NCBI GenBank assembly: GCA_963795195.1
Contig: CAWCGU010000006.1
Span: 1,798,001 to 1,862,000 of the forward strand
Source of the DNA: CAWCGU01 sp963795195
Lineage (GTDB): Bacteria > Actinomycetota > Thermoleophilia > Solirubrobacterales > 70-9
Length of the DNA stretch: 64,000 nucleotides
Reading direction: 5' to 3'
The notes under the pieces are model-generated. The model saw only the letters and a program-made list of their open reading frames with translations. It ran no database searches and had not been told where the DNA came from. The position numbers were made by a program, and so were the translations under genes. Positions 30,656-40,141 of the stretch are shown here, in pieces (positions within the stretch are counted from its first letter, which is position 1; each line of letters opens with the position of its first letter).

Positions 30656-32211
30656 CCGCCAGCCCCCACCGCGGGCTCGCGCGCGGGCAGGCCCATCGTC
30701 TCGCTCACGAGCGGAGCGACGTCGCGAAGTGTCCACTGTTCGTGCCTGCTCTGAAAGCCGTCGGGGAGGCCGACGCCGAGCACCGGCACCAGCGAGTCAT
30801 CGACGTGAAGCGCCCCGTGGCTGCCACCGCCCAGGTGACTGGCGCCGCCCCAATCGACGCACTCGGCCCCGGGGGCGAGCGAAACGAGGATGTCGCCCGA
30901 CTGCGGGCATCGCAGCGCAGCCCAGAGACGGGCGAGGCCGTTCGGGTAGCGCTCGCTGACGATCCTGCCGTCGCGCTCCGTCAGGTCGAGCACCTCGCGG
31001 TCGCCCTCGAGATCCCAGCCGTCGCTCTGCAGGTCGGTGACGCCGGACCCCGGGCGGAAGCGCAGTTCGCCGCCCGGGCCGGCGACAACGGCCTCGAGCG
31101 AATCCGCCGGGTCGGCGTAGCCTCGAACGCCCGCCGCGAGCGGCTCGGCGGGCTTCCCCCCGATGCTGAGCCAGGCAACCAGGTCGGCGTCCTGCTCGTC
31201 GGTGAGGCGGCAGCGAACGCGCTCGTGCAACCTGGCGGCGCGGCGGCCTTCCGCGAGCACGTAGACACCGGCGGCGCGGGCGCTGGGGCCGACGGCCAGT
31301 TCGGCATCCCCGGGCGTCTCGCTGTTCGGCGCGAGCACTCGCCACTCCTCACCGAGACCGGCGGTGATCGGGAACTCCCTCTCGACGGAGCTCTGGGCAT
31401 GGTCGGCCATCACGATCACCGCGTAGTCGGCCAGGAGGGCGTCGATGCCCCCCGCTGCGCTCACGAGCGTGGCGAAACTGGCGTCGGCGACCGCAATCGA
31501 CTCGACGCTGGCCTCCGGGCCGAAGCGGTGCGAGTGGTGGTCATTATCCGGAAGTGAGAAGAGCATGAAGTCGAAGAGGTCGTTGCCGATCAGCTCCTCG
31601 CCGACGCAGGCCGAGTACACGTCGCGAGTCCCGGGACGGGCGAGCGTCGGCTTGCAGGGCACCTTGCGACTCGTGTAGAGCTCGCCGTAGAAGAGTTCGT
31701 CGGGTCCCCAGACCGCGTGACGAAAGCCCGCGGCCAGGGCGACGCCGCGCAGTAACCCCTCGAGCGTCAGTTCGTGACGAGTGCGGCCGCGGTAGACCAG
31801 GAAGGGCGTGCAGGCCGTGCGCAGGCCGGAATCCTGGACGGTCTCAAAGATTGTCTCCACCTCGTGGCTCAGGTGGGCCATGTTCATGTTGTAAACCGTG
31901 TCGTAGAGAGTCCGGAAGAGCCCGAACGCCCGCGTCGCCTCAAGCGACGACCCGTATTCGACGTAACGGCGCTCAGCGCGGTGGTACCAGTTCATCCCCG
32001 GTATTCGGTGCCGGTCGGGACCGACGCCGGTGGTGATCTCCGAGGTGCAGACCGGGGTCACCGACGGAAACGAGGAGACGCAGTCCTCGATCAGGGTTCC
32101 GCGATCGAGCAGCTTGGCGAAGGTCGGCGCCGCCCCTTCGGCCACGGCGCGGTGGAGCATGTCCGTGCGCAGGGAGTCGACGACGACGAGGATGACTTTC
32201 GGGCTCGTCAA
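30652..32211 (-). CDS. Alkaline phosphatase superfamily protein (type I phosphodiesterase/nucleotide pyrophosphatase-like)
   Basis: 519 residues with the metal site VILVVVDSLRTDML at the N-terminus, the nucleophile threonine in SVTPVCTSEITTG, and later metal ligands in LPDNDHHSHRFG and VMADHAQSS. No signal peptide is present, so it should act in the cytoplasm or be membrane-associated through partners. Likely hydrolyses phosphodiester or phosphoglycerol-type substrates of envelope glycans; specificity unknown. GGASHLGGGSHGALH near the end supplies the last metal histidine. Confidence 0.85.
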   Translation of the reverse strand: MTSPKVILVVVDSLRTDMLHRAVAEGAAPTFAKLLDRGTLIEDCVSSFPSVTPVCTSEITTGVGPDRHRIPGMNWYHRAERRYVEYGSSLEATRAFGLFRTLYDTVYNMNMAHLSHEVETIFETVQDSGLRTACTPFLVYRGRTRHELTLEGLLRGVALAAGFRHAVWGPDELFYGELYTSRKVPCKPTLARPGTRDVYSACVGEELIGNDLFDFMLFSLPDNDHHSHRFGPEASVESIAVADASFATLVSAAGGIDALLADYAVIVMADHAQSSVEREFPITAGLGEEWRVLAPNSETPGDAELAVGPSARAAGVYVLAEGRRAARLHERVRCRLTDEQDADLVAWLSIGGKPAEPLAAGVRGYADPADSLEAVVAGPGGELRFRPGSGVTDLQSDGWDLEGDREVLDLTERDGRIVSERYPNGLARLWAALRCPQSGDILVSLAPGAECVDWGGASHLGGGSHGALHVDDSLVPVLGVGLPDGFQSRHEQWTLRDVAPLVSETMGLPAREPAVGAGG

Positions 32212-32657
32212 CGCAGCACCCGCAGGCCCTCGTACTTGCGCTTTGAACGGCGGCGGCGGGCGACCGTGAGCCAGAGCGCAGCAGCGAGAACGAGCAGGGA
32301 GACAGGCGAGACGACCAGCGAAAGGCCGGCGAGCGCGGTTGCGGCGAGGAGAGCCAGCCCGGCGAGGACTGCGGGGCTCGACTCGGCGCTGCGCTCCCCG
32401 GCCGCCGACAGCACGTCAAAGCTGAGCGCGAAGGCTGCGGCTGCGGTCGCGGCCCCCGCTATCCAGCCAGGCCAGGCCGGGTGGTCGACCTCCTCGATCG
32501 AGGCGCCAAAGAGCAGGGCGCCGCCGACCACGGCCAAGGCCGCAAAGGCGAACCGCGCCGGGCCCTTGAGGCCGAGTGCGGTTGCGATCGCGGCCGCAGC
32601 GAGGCCGCAGGCCAACGCCAGCCCGAGCCCCTGGCAGCCTTGAAGAAACTCATCCAT
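32208..32657 (-). CDS. Small membrane protein of unknown function
   Basis: 149 residues from MDEFLQGCQGLGLALACGLA with four to five hydrophobic helices (AAIATALGL, FAFAALAVVGGALLF, AWPGWIAGAATAAAAFAL, VLAGLALLAATALAGLSLVV, PVSLLVLAAALWLTV) and a basic end RRRRSKRKYEGLRVLR. Resembles DUF4126-type proteins. Overlaps the phosphodiesterase start by 4 bp, so it heads that operon. Divergent from the aminotransferase gene with only 27 bp between starts. Confidence 0.75.
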   Translation of the reverse strand: MDEFLQGCQGLGLALACGLAAAAIATALGLKGPARFAFAALAVVGGALLFGASIEEVDHPAWPGWIAGAATAAAAFALSFDVLSAAGERSAESSPAVLAGLALLAATALAGLSLVVSPVSLLVLAAALWLTVARRRRSKRKYEGLRVLR

Positions 32658-32684
32658 CAGTGGTGGCGAGGATAGATTGTCGTC

Positions 32685-34061
32685 ATGGCCGAACCCGATC
32701 CGGGGAAGACTCCGGCGCCGCCTGTCCGTAGCACCCGGCGGTCGCATCCGACCGCACGCGACCTCGAACGCTACGCAAGCCTGTTCGCGGCCCGCACGCG
32801 CGTGATGCGCTCCTCGGCGATGCGCGACCTGATGGAGATCACCGCACGGCCCGAGGTCATCTCGCTGGCCGGGGGGCTGCCGGACACCAGCACCTTTCCG
32901 CCGGAGAGCTTCGCGGCCCAGATGACGCGGATCGCTCAGGAATCCTCCGCGCAGGCTCTGCAGTACGGGCCCACGGAGGGGTTCGAGGCGACCAAGCGCT
33001 GCATCCTCGAAGTGATGGCGGCAGAGGGAATGGAGCCGGACATCGACGATGTCATCGTCACGACCGGCGGGCAGCAGGCGATCGATCTCGTCGCCAAGAC
33101 GCTGATCGATCCCGGCGACGCGGTCATCGCCGAGGCGCCCACCTATCCGGGCGCTGTGCCCGTTTTCTGCTCGTACGAGGCCGAGACCTTCCAGGTCGAG
33201 CTCGATGAGGGCGGGATGAGGATCGACCGGCTCGAGGAACTGCTCGACCGGCTTGCGGCGGACGGGCGGCGGCCGAAGTTCATCTACTCGGTGCCGACCT
33301 TCCAGAACCCCGCGGGCGTAACCATGGTCGCCGAGCGACGGCGGCGGCTTGTCGAGATCGCGCGGGAGCGAGAGCTGCTGGTCGTCGAGGACAACCCCTA
33401 CGGGATGCTTCGCTTCGAGGGTGAACCCGAGGACTCCCTCTACAAGCTCGACGGCGGCAACTACGTCATCTACCTGGGCACCTTCTCGAAGATCCTCTCC
33501 CCCGGTTTGCGGCTCGGCTGGCTGTGCGCGCCGCCGCCGGTGATGGAGAAGGTCGTGCTCGGCAAGCAGGCCTCCGACCTCTGCACCTCGACCCTGACCC
33601 AGTACTTCGTCGCCGAGTACTTCTCCGAGGGGCGCTGGCGCGCGTACATCGACAGTCTCATCGACCTCTACCGCGGCCGCCGCGACGCGATGCTGGAGTC
33701 GCTCGAGCGCCACTTCCCCGAGCAGGCGACATGGTCGCGCCCTCAGGGCGGGCTCTTTCTCTGGGCGACACTGCCCAGCTACATCAACACAACCGACCTG
33801 CTGGCCCGAGCGCTGCGCGACAACGTCGCCTTCGTGCCCGGAGCGGCTGCCTACGTCGACGGCAGCGGCACCGCCTCGATGCGCCTCAACTTCTCCGGTT
33901 CGACCTCCGACGAGATCCGCGAGGGCATCAGACGCATCGGCCGCGTCGTCTCCGAACAGGTCGACCTCTACGAGACACTGACATCGAAGGAGACGCGAGA
34001 ATCCCCATTGCCTGAGCCGCCGGGCGGCGAGGTCCTGCCGATGCGGCCCCGCAAGCCATGA
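32685..34061 (+). CDS. PLP-dependent aminotransferase, class I/II (LysN/MocR-like)
   Basis: 458 residues. Fold type I motifs: QYGPTEGF, TTGGQQAIDLVAKTLIDPGD, PTFQNPAG, DNPYGMLRFEG and the PLP lysine in GTFSKILSPGLRLGW. Closest in pattern to 2-aminoadipate/valine-pyruvate type aminotransferases. A 45-residue Arg/Pro-rich leader precedes the domain. The stop overlaps the ddl start by 4 bp, so it may supply or recycle an amino acid for peptidoglycan, but substrate is not deducible. Confidence 0.9.
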   Translation: MAEPDPGKTPAPPVRSTRRSHPTARDLERYASLFAARTRVMRSSAMRDLMEITARPEVISLAGGLPDTSTFPPESFAAQMTRIAQESSAQALQYGPTEGFEATKRCILEVMAAEGMEPDIDDVIVTTGGQQAIDLVAKTLIDPGDAVIAEAPTYPGAVPVFCSYEAETFQVELDEGGMRIDRLEELLDRLAADGRRPKFIYSVPTFQNPAGVTMVAERRRRLVEIARERELLVVEDNPYGMLRFEGEPEDSLYKLDGGNYVIYLGTFSKILSPGLRLGWLCAPPPVMEKVVLGKQASDLCTSTLTQYFVAEYFSEGRWRAYIDSLIDLYRGRRDAMLESLERHFPEQATWSRPQGGLFLWATLPSYINTTDLLARALRDNVAFVPGAAAYVDGSGTASMRLNFSGSTSDEIREGIRRIGRVVSEQVDLYETLTSKETRESPLPEPPGGEVLPMRPRKP

Positions 34062-34984
34062 AGGTCGCGGTCCTCAAGGGCGGGCGGTCACTCGAGCGGC
34101 AGGTCTCTTTGCGAAGCGGCGCCAGAGTCGAGGACGCGCTCGGAGCGCTCGGACACGAGGTCGTGCCGGTCGACATCGGGCCCGATTTCGTTCGCCGGCT
34201 TCGCGAGATTCGCCCGGACGTCGCCTTCGTCGCCCTGCACGGCACCGACGGAGAGGACGGGACTGTGCAGGAGCTCCTCGAGATCCTTGGACTCCCTTAC
34301 ACCGGCCCGGGAGTCGCGGCCTGCCAGCGCTCGACCGACAAGGTGGCGGCCAAGCAGGAGCTGCGGTTCGCGGAGATCCCGACGCCGGACTGGGTCTCGT
34401 TTTCCTCGGCGGCCTTCGGCGGGCTCGGCGCCGCGGACACGCTCGAGGACATCGACGAGCGGCTCGGGTTCCCGCTGGTCGTCAAGCCGGCTAAGGGCGG
34501 GTCCGCTCTGGGGGTCCGCTTTGCGGCCGAGCGCTCGCAGGTGCCCGAGGCGATCGTGGCGGCGCTCAGCTACGACGACCACGTCCTGCTCGAGCGCCAC
34601 ATCGAGGGGCGCGAGCTTTCGGTGGGCGTGATCGACGGCGAGGCGTTGCCAGTCGTCGAGGTCCGCCCCACCGAGGAAGACCGCTACAGCTACGAGGCTC
34701 GGTACCAGATCGGTCGCACGGAGTTCATCTGCCCAGCCGAGCTGGGAAAGAGCGAAACGGTGGTGGTGGAAGCGGCATTGAACACCTGGCGAGTCCTGCG
34801 CTGCGAGGGCTTCGCGAGGGTCGACCTTCTGCTCAGCGACGGCGGGCCGCAGGTGCTCGAGGTGAACGCGATCCCGGGCCTCACCGACACAAGCCTGCTG
34901 CCGATGGCGGCCGAGGCCGCCGGAATGAGCTTCGAGGACCTGATCGCCCGCATTCTCGAGCTGGGCCTCAGCCGGCGGCAGTAG
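34058..34984 (+). CDS. ddl: D-alanine--D-alanine ligase
   Basis: 308 residues, ATP-grasp ligase. Signatures are VAVLKGGRSLERQVSLRSG, HGTDGEDGTVQELLEILGLP (family signature 1, GxxGEDGxxQ), the substrate/ATP lysine region PLVVKPAKGGSALGV and VLEVNAIPGLTDTSLLP. It makes the D-Ala-D-Ala dipeptide for peptidoglycan in the cytoplasm. The family usually has HGxxGEDG; here HGTDGEDG. Coupled to the aminotransferase by ATGA overlap. Confidence 0.96.
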   Translation: MKVAVLKGGRSLERQVSLRSGARVEDALGALGHEVVPVDIGPDFVRRLREIRPDVAFVALHGTDGEDGTVQELLEILGLPYTGPGVAACQRSTDKVAAKQELRFAEIPTPDWVSFSSAAFGGLGAADTLEDIDERLGFPLVVKPAKGGSALGVRFAAERSQVPEAIVAALSYDDHVLLERHIEGRELSVGVIDGEALPVVEVRPTEEDRYSYEARYQIGRTEFICPAELGKSETVVVEAALNTWRVLRCEGFARVDLLLSDGGPQVLEVNAIPGLTDTSLLPMAAEAAGMSFEDLIARILELGLSRRQ

Positions 34985-35002
34985 CCCGCCGCGCGCTGTG
35001 CG

Positions 35003-35653
35003 CTAGTCGACCAGGCGCCGCTCGACCGCCCAGCGGCCGAGTTCGTGACGATTGGAGAGCTGCAGCTTTCGCAGCACGGCGCTGACGTGCGCCTCGACCG
35101 TTTTCGGGGAGATGGAGAGCTCGAGGGCGATCTCCTTGTAGAGATAGCCGCGGGCGATCAGGCGCAGCACCTCGCGCTCTCGGAGCGTCAGCTGGTCGAG
35201 CTCGGGGTCGATCTGGCTGGCGGGGATCTCACCGGCGAATGCATCCAGCACAAATCCGGCCAGCCGCGGGGAGAAGACCGCGTCGCCGTCCTTGACGCGG
35301 GCAATCGCCTCGGCAAGCTCCACACCGGAGATCGTCTTGGTCACGTAGCCGCGAGCCCCGGCGCGCACGACCGCGATCACGTCGTCTGGATCGTCGGAGA
35401 CCGACAACGCCAGGAACCGCTGCGACGGTCGCGCCTTTGAGACCCGCCGGATCACCTCCACTCCCCCACCGCCCGGCATGTGCACGTCGAGCAGGACGAC
35501 GTCGGGCCGTTCGGCTTCAATCGCACGCACCGCCGCCTCGACGTCGCCCGCCTCGGCGAGCACGTCAACGAGGCCTTCGAGCTCCGACCGCACGCCCTTG
35601 CGAAAGAGCTCGTGGTCGTCGACGATGACGACCCCGGGAAGTGGCGCATTCAC
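35003..35653 (-). CDS. NarL/FixJ-family response regulator
   Basis: 216 residues: receiver domain with phosphoacceptor aspartate in VVLLDVHMPGGGG, acidic pair VDDHE, Thr/Ser switch LALSVSDD and Lys in YVTKTISG. Then a LuxR-type DNA-binding domain (LTLREREVLRLIARGYLYKE, KTVEAHVSAVLRKL). Overlaps the stop of the PspC-domain histidine kinase by 4 bp, making a cognate pair. Confidence 0.95.
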   Translation of the reverse strand: MNAPLPGVVIVDDHELFRKGVRSELEGLVDVLAEAGDVEAAVRAIEAERPDVVLLDVHMPGGGGVEVIRRVSKARPSQRFLALSVSDDPDDVIAVVRAGARGYVTKTISGVELAEAIARVKDGDAVFSPRLAGFVLDAFAGEIPASQIDPELDQLTLREREVLRLIARGYLYKEIALELSISPKTVEAHVSAVLRKLQLSNRHELGRWAVERRLVD

Positions 35654-36897
35654 TTCGGGGCTTCCAGAATCAGTTCGATCTCGGTGCCCCCGCCGGCATC
35701 GGAGCGGATTGTCGCCTTACCGCCGTTACGCCGCATGCGACCGATTATCGACTCGCTGATCCCGCGGCGGTCCGCCGGGATCCCGGCTGGGTCAAAGCCG
35801 TCGCCGCGATCCCGCACGAAAACCTGAACGCGGGAGCCGTCGACCTCCGCGTAGACGCTTACCGGACCGGAGTTGGGGGCGAACTTGGCGGCATTGGTCA
35901 GCGCTTCGCGCGCGGCGGCCACAAGCGCCCGGGTGCGATCGTCGTGGTCGCGGTCTCCCACGGCCACCACTTCGATCGGAACGCCGTACTGGGCCTCCAC
36001 CTCGTCTCCCGCCTGCTGCAGAGCCACCGCAAGGCTGTCGCTGGCGCTACGGGTGTCGCCCGAGAGCCAACCGCGCAACTCGCGCTCCTGGCGGCGAGCG
36101 AGGGTCGCGACCTCGCGGGGATCGTCGGCGCGCTTCTGGACGAGCGCCAGCGTTTGCAGGACCGAGTCGTGAAGGTGCGCGGCGACCTCAGCACGTTCCT
36201 GCGAGCGAATGCGCTCAGCTCGCTCGGTGGCCAGGTTCCGGCCCAGGCGCCAGAGGAACGGAGCGAGGACCAGGCCGAGCGCCAGGACGACGACGATGGT
36301 TGTGAAGGCGGCGTCGCGGGCTGGCCCCAGGGCGTCGTTTGCGGACAGGAAAAGCAGAGCAGCGCCGACCACCAGGGCGACGCCGAAGCCGCCTCGATAG
36401 AGATCCGCCAGTCGCGACCCAGCCGTCGGTGCCGTCTCGACGCCGGTCTGCGGGCTCGCCGCTGGTCGCGGCCTTGGCGAACTCGGCTCCTCGGGCTCGC
36501 CGGATCGCAACTGGCGCCACAGCAAGGTCGCGCCGGCGGCGGCGAGCACAAGCGGCCAAACGAGGGCATCGCTCCACCAGAGGCCGAGCTCGCGGAAGAC
36601 GAGCAGGCCGGAGAGCGTCAGCAGGGCCACTCCGGCCGCAACGCTCGAGCCCCTCGGGAAGCGCCGGCGACGTTTTTCGTCCTCGGGTGGCTGGGGTGCC
36701 TTCCGCCGGTCGCGGGCGTGATCGCTCGGAAGCAGTGCCCAGGCAATCGCGTAGCCGGCCAGAGCGAGGCCGCCGCTGACAATGACGAGAGCCGCGAACG
36801 CGACCCTCAGCGGGACGGGATCGACGTTGAGCCTGCGCCCGAGCCCGGCGATCACGCCGGCGATCACGCCGGCCGCTGGATCGCGGCGCCAGTTCAT
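35650..36897 (-). CDS. PspC-domain sensor histidine kinase
   Basis: 415 residues. An N-terminal PspC domain (GVIAGLGRRLNVDPVPLRVA and FAALVIVSGG) is followed by three to four further helices, a HisKA_3 dimerisation helix with the phosphohistidine in AAHLHDSVLQTLALVQKRA, and an HATPase domain with REALTNAAKFAP and DRGDGFDP. PspC is a phage-shock membrane stress domain; fusion to a NarL-type kinase is known in actinobacteria and suggests sensing of envelope stress. Partner: the response regulator immediately downstream and PspC protein upstream. Confidence 0.93.
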   Translation of the reverse strand: MNWRRDPAAGVIAGVIAGLGRRLNVDPVPLRVAFAALVIVSGGLALAGYAIAWALLPSDHARDRRKAPQPPEDEKRRRRFPRGSSVAAGVALLTLSGLLVFRELGLWWSDALVWPLVLAAAGATLLWRQLRSGEPEEPSSPRPRPAASPQTGVETAPTAGSRLADLYRGGFGVALVVGAALLFLSANDALGPARDAAFTTIVVVLALGLVLAPFLWRLGRNLATERAERIRSQERAEVAAHLHDSVLQTLALVQKRADDPREVATLARRQERELRGWLSGDTRSASDSLAVALQQAGDEVEAQYGVPIEVVAVGDRDHDDRTRALVAAAREALTNAAKFAPNSGPVSVYAEVDGSRVQVFVRDRGDGFDPAGIPADRRGISESIIGRMRRNGGKATIRSDAGGGTEIELILEAPK

Positions 36898-36990
36898 CTC
36901 CTGCAGATGAGATTGGGCGCATCCTCGAAGAGAGGCGGACGCGAAGTGGAGGTCTCGGCGAAGGTCATGGTCTGATCGTGACGACGAGAG

Positions 36991-37164
36991 TCAATCCCGC
37001 AGTCCGTTGGTCAGCAGGATCGACCCCAATGCTGCCGCCAGAGCGGCCCCGAACCAGCCGGGAGTCAGTTCGATGGCTCCCGTCTGGTCCAGGATCACAA
37101 GCGCGGCCAGCCCGAGGAGAGCCAGACCGGCGACGAGTGATACGGCGTCAGTTTTCGGGGGCAT
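36991..37164 (-). CDS. Two-helix membrane protein
   Basis: 57 residues from MPPKTDAVSLVAGLALLGLA: two hydrophobic helices (ALVILDQTG end and WFGAALAAALGSILL). Matches the helical repeat found in LiaF/DUF5668-type membrane proteins associated with PspC. Start lies inside the end of the preceding PspC gene (17-bp overlap), indicating coupling. Part of the PspC stress module. Confidence 0.7.
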   Translation of the reverse strand: MPPKTDAVSLVAGLALLGLAALVILDQTGAIELTPGWFGAALAAALGSILLTNGLRD

Positions 37165-38437
37165 CGTCCTTGCCGGTGCCGCCGTCGATCCCTGTTTCGT
37201 CCATCGGCCGCGAGGCGCAGGCGGCCGCGGCTGCATGGCGCTGTTCGTCCTCGTCGAGCCGGTAGCCGCGGGGCCCCGGACCGAAATGACGGAAATCTCC
37301 TTCCAGATCGGCTTCGTCGTCGTTGATCACCTGCAGCTGACCGAGATCGATCTCACCGTTGAGCTCGAGTCGGGGCGTCGACGTCGCGCCGACGTTGCGG
37401 TTGCTGTCCACGTCGTAGCCGTCGTTGCGCTCACCGGTGACAGCGAGTTCGCCGGCGCCGGCGTGCGTCACGGCCGCGACGCAGACGCTCTCCGGAACAA
37501 GGACCTCGACCTGCCCGATCCCAGCCTCGACGTCGAGGCTGACGACTTCGTTCTCACCCCACTCGATGTCTCGCAGGTCCACGAGTAGGTGTCCAATTCC
37601 GATCTCGTAACCATCCGCGGGAATCGAGCTGACGGCGGCCGGGCGGTACTCACGTTCACCGATGCTGGCCGGGAACTCGAGGTCGGCGGCGGCGGCTATC
37701 CCGACACCGGTCGCGAGAGCGACGGCGGGGATGATCAACCAGCGAGCCCCACCGAAGAACGAGGCGACCAGCAGACCGAGACCGAGCACTCCGACGACGA
37801 CAGCGGCGGCGACGCCGTGGCCGATCGCAGAAACGAAGGTCGCCGCGAGCACGAGCGCGGGGAAGACGACCAGGACGAACAGGGTCAGAAAGACGGTGGC
37901 AACGATGCGCGATCCGCTGGTGGTCGCCTCCCCCCTGTCGCCGCCGCCCCGCACGAGCGTGTAGAGGCCGAAGCCGAACGCCGCCGCGATCGCGACCCAG
38001 ATCAGGCCCCACGGCCCCCAGCCCCAGCCCTCGTCCCAGAAGAGCCCGGCTCCGAGCGCGGGGATGGCCAGCAGCGCGAGTCCGATACCAGCGGCCACGC
38101 CGAGCCAGCGCGAGCGCTGATAGTAGGCGCTACCGACGTTGTCGCCCTCGCCCGACGGAACGAAGACCGCCAGGGCCAGGTAGACGAGGATGCCGATGCC
38201 GCCGAGAAAGACGGAGACGCCGAACGCGATCCGCACGATCACCGGGTCGATGCCGAAGTAGCGGCCGAGGCCGCCGGCGACGCCGAAGACCATGCGGTCC
38301 GTTGGGGAACGCAGCAGCCGGCGCGGGCGGCCGGCGCGGGGCGGCGGCGGATCTGGCGGCATCACCTCGGTCGGCTTCTCCGCTGTGGGGGATTCCGCTG
38401 TCGGCTGGTCGTCTCTGGGTTGAGTCTCGTCGTTCAC
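37148..38437 (-). CDS. PspC-domain membrane protein with LiaF-like C-terminal domain
   Basis: About 429 residues. An acidic Pro-rich start, then PspC (RMVFGVAGGLGRYFGIDPVI and VRIAFGVSVFLGG), six further helices, and a C-terminal beta-rich domain (GIGHLLVDLRDIEWG, VVSLDVEAGIGQVEVLVPES, GEIDLGQLQVIND) resembling the cell-wall stress domain of LiaF. I place the start at the GTG at 38437 because GGAGGA lies 5 bp upstream; an ATG four codons earlier overlaps that ribosome-binding site. Probably a sensor or modulator for the adjacent two-component pair. Confidence 0.85.
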   Translation of the reverse strand: MNDETQPRDDQPTAESPTAEKPTEVMPPDPPPPRAGRPRRLLRSPTDRMVFGVAGGLGRYFGIDPVIVRIAFGVSVFLGGIGILVYLALAVFVPSGEGDNVGSAYYQRSRWLGVAAGIGLALLAIPALGAGLFWDEGWGWGPWGLIWVAIAAAFGFGLYTLVRGGGDRGEATTSGSRIVATVFLTLFVLVVFPALVLAATFVSAIGHGVAAAVVVGVLGLGLLVASFFGGARWLIIPAVALATGVGIAAAADLEFPASIGEREYRPAAVSSIPADGYEIGIGHLLVDLRDIEWGENEVVSLDVEAGIGQVEVLVPESVCVAAVTHAGAGELAVTGERNDGYDVDSNRNVGATSTPRLELNGEIDLGQLQVINDDEADLEGDFRHFGPGPRGYRLDEDEQRHAAAAACASRPMDETGIDGGTGKDDAPEN

Positions 38438-38557
38438 GTGTTCCTCCATCGTCGGGCGATTGCGATGGAGCGAGGCTCCCACCGGACGGCGGTCGCGTCT
38501 ATCGGGAATGACCCTTGGTTCACCCCCGACGAACCCGAACTCGTGCCTGCAGGACGG

Positions 38558-39061
38558 CTACTGGGATTCCGGCTCGTCGCCCGCCGCGAAGTCCTCAGGC
38601 GAGACCTCGTCGAGAAAGTCCTTGAACTTCTCGACGACCTCCTCGGTGTCCTCGACCTCGTGCTCGAACTCGATCGACGATTCCTCGATGACATCCTCGG
38701 CGGCGAAGATCGGGGCCTGAGTGCGCACCGCAAGAGCCAGGGCGTCACTTGGCCGAGAGTCGATCTCCATCTCCGAGCCGTTGATGGAAATCGTGATCGA
38801 GGCGTAGAAGGTGTTGTCGCGAAGCTCGGTGACCGAGACCCGTTCGCACTTGGCGTCGAGCTGGTCGAGCAGGTCGGAGAGCAGGTCGTGCGTCATCGGC
38901 CGCGGCGTCGAGGCGCCCTGCAGCTTCATCAGGATCGCCGCCGCCTCCGGATGCCCGATCCAGATCGGGAGGAAGCGGTTGCCGTCGACCGTCTTGAGCA
39001 GCACGATCGGCTGTTTGCCGACCATGTCGAAGCTGACGCCGTATATCTGCATCTGCTGCAC
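38558..39061 (-). CDS. Bifunctional nuclease-type protein (DUF151)
   Basis: 167 residues: MQQMQIYGVSFDMVGKQPIV and LPIWIGHPEAAAILMKLQG, then TPRPMTHDLL and DSRPSDALALAVRTQAPIFA, the conserved DUF151 segments. The family was named from a plant bifunctional RNase/DNase; its bacterial role is uncertain. A highly acidic C-terminal tail (EVEDTEEVVEKFKDFLDEVS) follows. The tRNA-Ile gene lies 27 bp upstream. Confidence 0.9.
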   Translation of the reverse strand: MQQMQIYGVSFDMVGKQPIVLLKTVDGNRFLPIWIGHPEAAAILMKLQGASTPRPMTHDLLSDLLDQLDAKCERVSVTELRDNTFYASITISINGSEMEIDSRPSDALALAVRTQAPIFAAEDVIEESSIEFEHEVEDTEEVVEKFKDFLDEVSPEDFAAGDEPESQ

Positions 39062-39088
39062 CGGGAGATCCTCTCAGGTGAGGATATA

Positions 39089-39162
<74 letters not shown>

Positions 39163-39228
39163 GGAGCTTTGCGATTCTAGATGAGGGGTAGCTGTGCCAC
39201 GGGTACCACTTTTGATCGCCGCCTGGGC

Positions 39229-40083
39229 CTATGCCGCCCGGCGGTCGCTCGCATCGCCCGCGAAGGCGAGCGCTTCCTGCAGGTCGCCGAAATGAAGCTC
39301 GGCGCGAATCTGTCCGCGGACCAATCGCACGGTCACCTCACGGCCGAGGGCGGCCTCGATCGCATCGGCGACGCGCTGCAGAGCGGCCGCCTGATCAGGA
39401 TGCGGCGCCGGCTTCGAAGGGGCGGGCTTGACGGCTTCGGCTGCTCTTCGCTCAGTCTCGCGAACCGACCAGCCCCTGTCCGCGGCCTCGCGGGCCAGAC
39501 GGCGTCGGTCGTCGTTGTCGCGGGTCTGAAGGATTGCGCGTCCATGGCCTTCGCTCAATTCCCCCATCTCGATCAGATCAAGAGCCTCCTCGGGGAGGTC
39601 GAGGATGCGGATCAGGTTCGACACCGCGGCGCGGCTGCGGCCGATGCGACCGGCAAGTTCCTCCTTGGTGAGACCCAGATCCTCGACGAGAGCGGCGCAG
39701 GCGCGAGCCTCGTCAACCGGATTGAGGTCTTCACGGGCGACGTTCTCAATCAGCGCAGTCTGCATACGAGTGGCCGCGTCTTCGTCGCGAATCAGCGCCG
39801 GGACCGACGGCAGACCGGCCTCCTTGGCGGCGCGCAGCCGCCGCTCGCCGGCGATCAGCTCGTACGTCCCGTCGGCGAGCGGATGAACGAGCAGCGGCTG
39901 GATCACCCCTGCGGCCCTGATCGATTCAGCGAGCCCGGTGATCGTTTCCGCCTCGAAGCGGCGCCGCGGCTGCTTCGGATTAGCCTTGATCATTTCGACC
40001 GGCAGCTGGCGGAGTTCCTCTCCGGGCGCCGGCGTGTCGGGCAGGATCGCGGACAGCCCACGACCGATTCCGCGCCTGGACAT
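39229..40083 (-). CDS. parB: Chromosome partitioning protein ParB
   Basis: 284 residues from MSRRGIGRGLSAILPD with GGGAGTGCAA just upstream. ParB N-terminal CTPase motifs ANPKQPRRRFE, GVIQPLLVHPL and IAGERRLRAAK, then the parS-binding helix-turn-helix (LTKEELAGRIGRSRAAVSNL) and a C-terminal dimer domain. Loads at parS (one candidate at 43189) and spreads to organise the origin. Follows parA by 58 bp. Confidence 0.96.
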   Translation of the reverse strand: MSRRGIGRGLSAILPDTPAPGEELRQLPVEMIKANPKQPRRRFEAETITGLAESIRAAGVIQPLLVHPLADGTYELIAGERRLRAAKEAGLPSVPALIRDEDAATRMQTALIENVAREDLNPVDEARACAALVEDLGLTKEELAGRIGRSRAAVSNLIRILDLPEEALDLIEMGELSEGHGRAILQTRDNDDRRRLAREAADRGWSVRETERRAAEAVKPAPSKPAPHPDQAAALQRVADAIEAALGREVTVRLVRGQIRAELHFGDLQEALAFAGDASDRRAA

Positions 40084-40141
40084 CAGTTGCACTCCCTCAT
40101 ATGAGTTACTCCATTTCGGTTGGTTTCTGCCAGGCTCGCGG

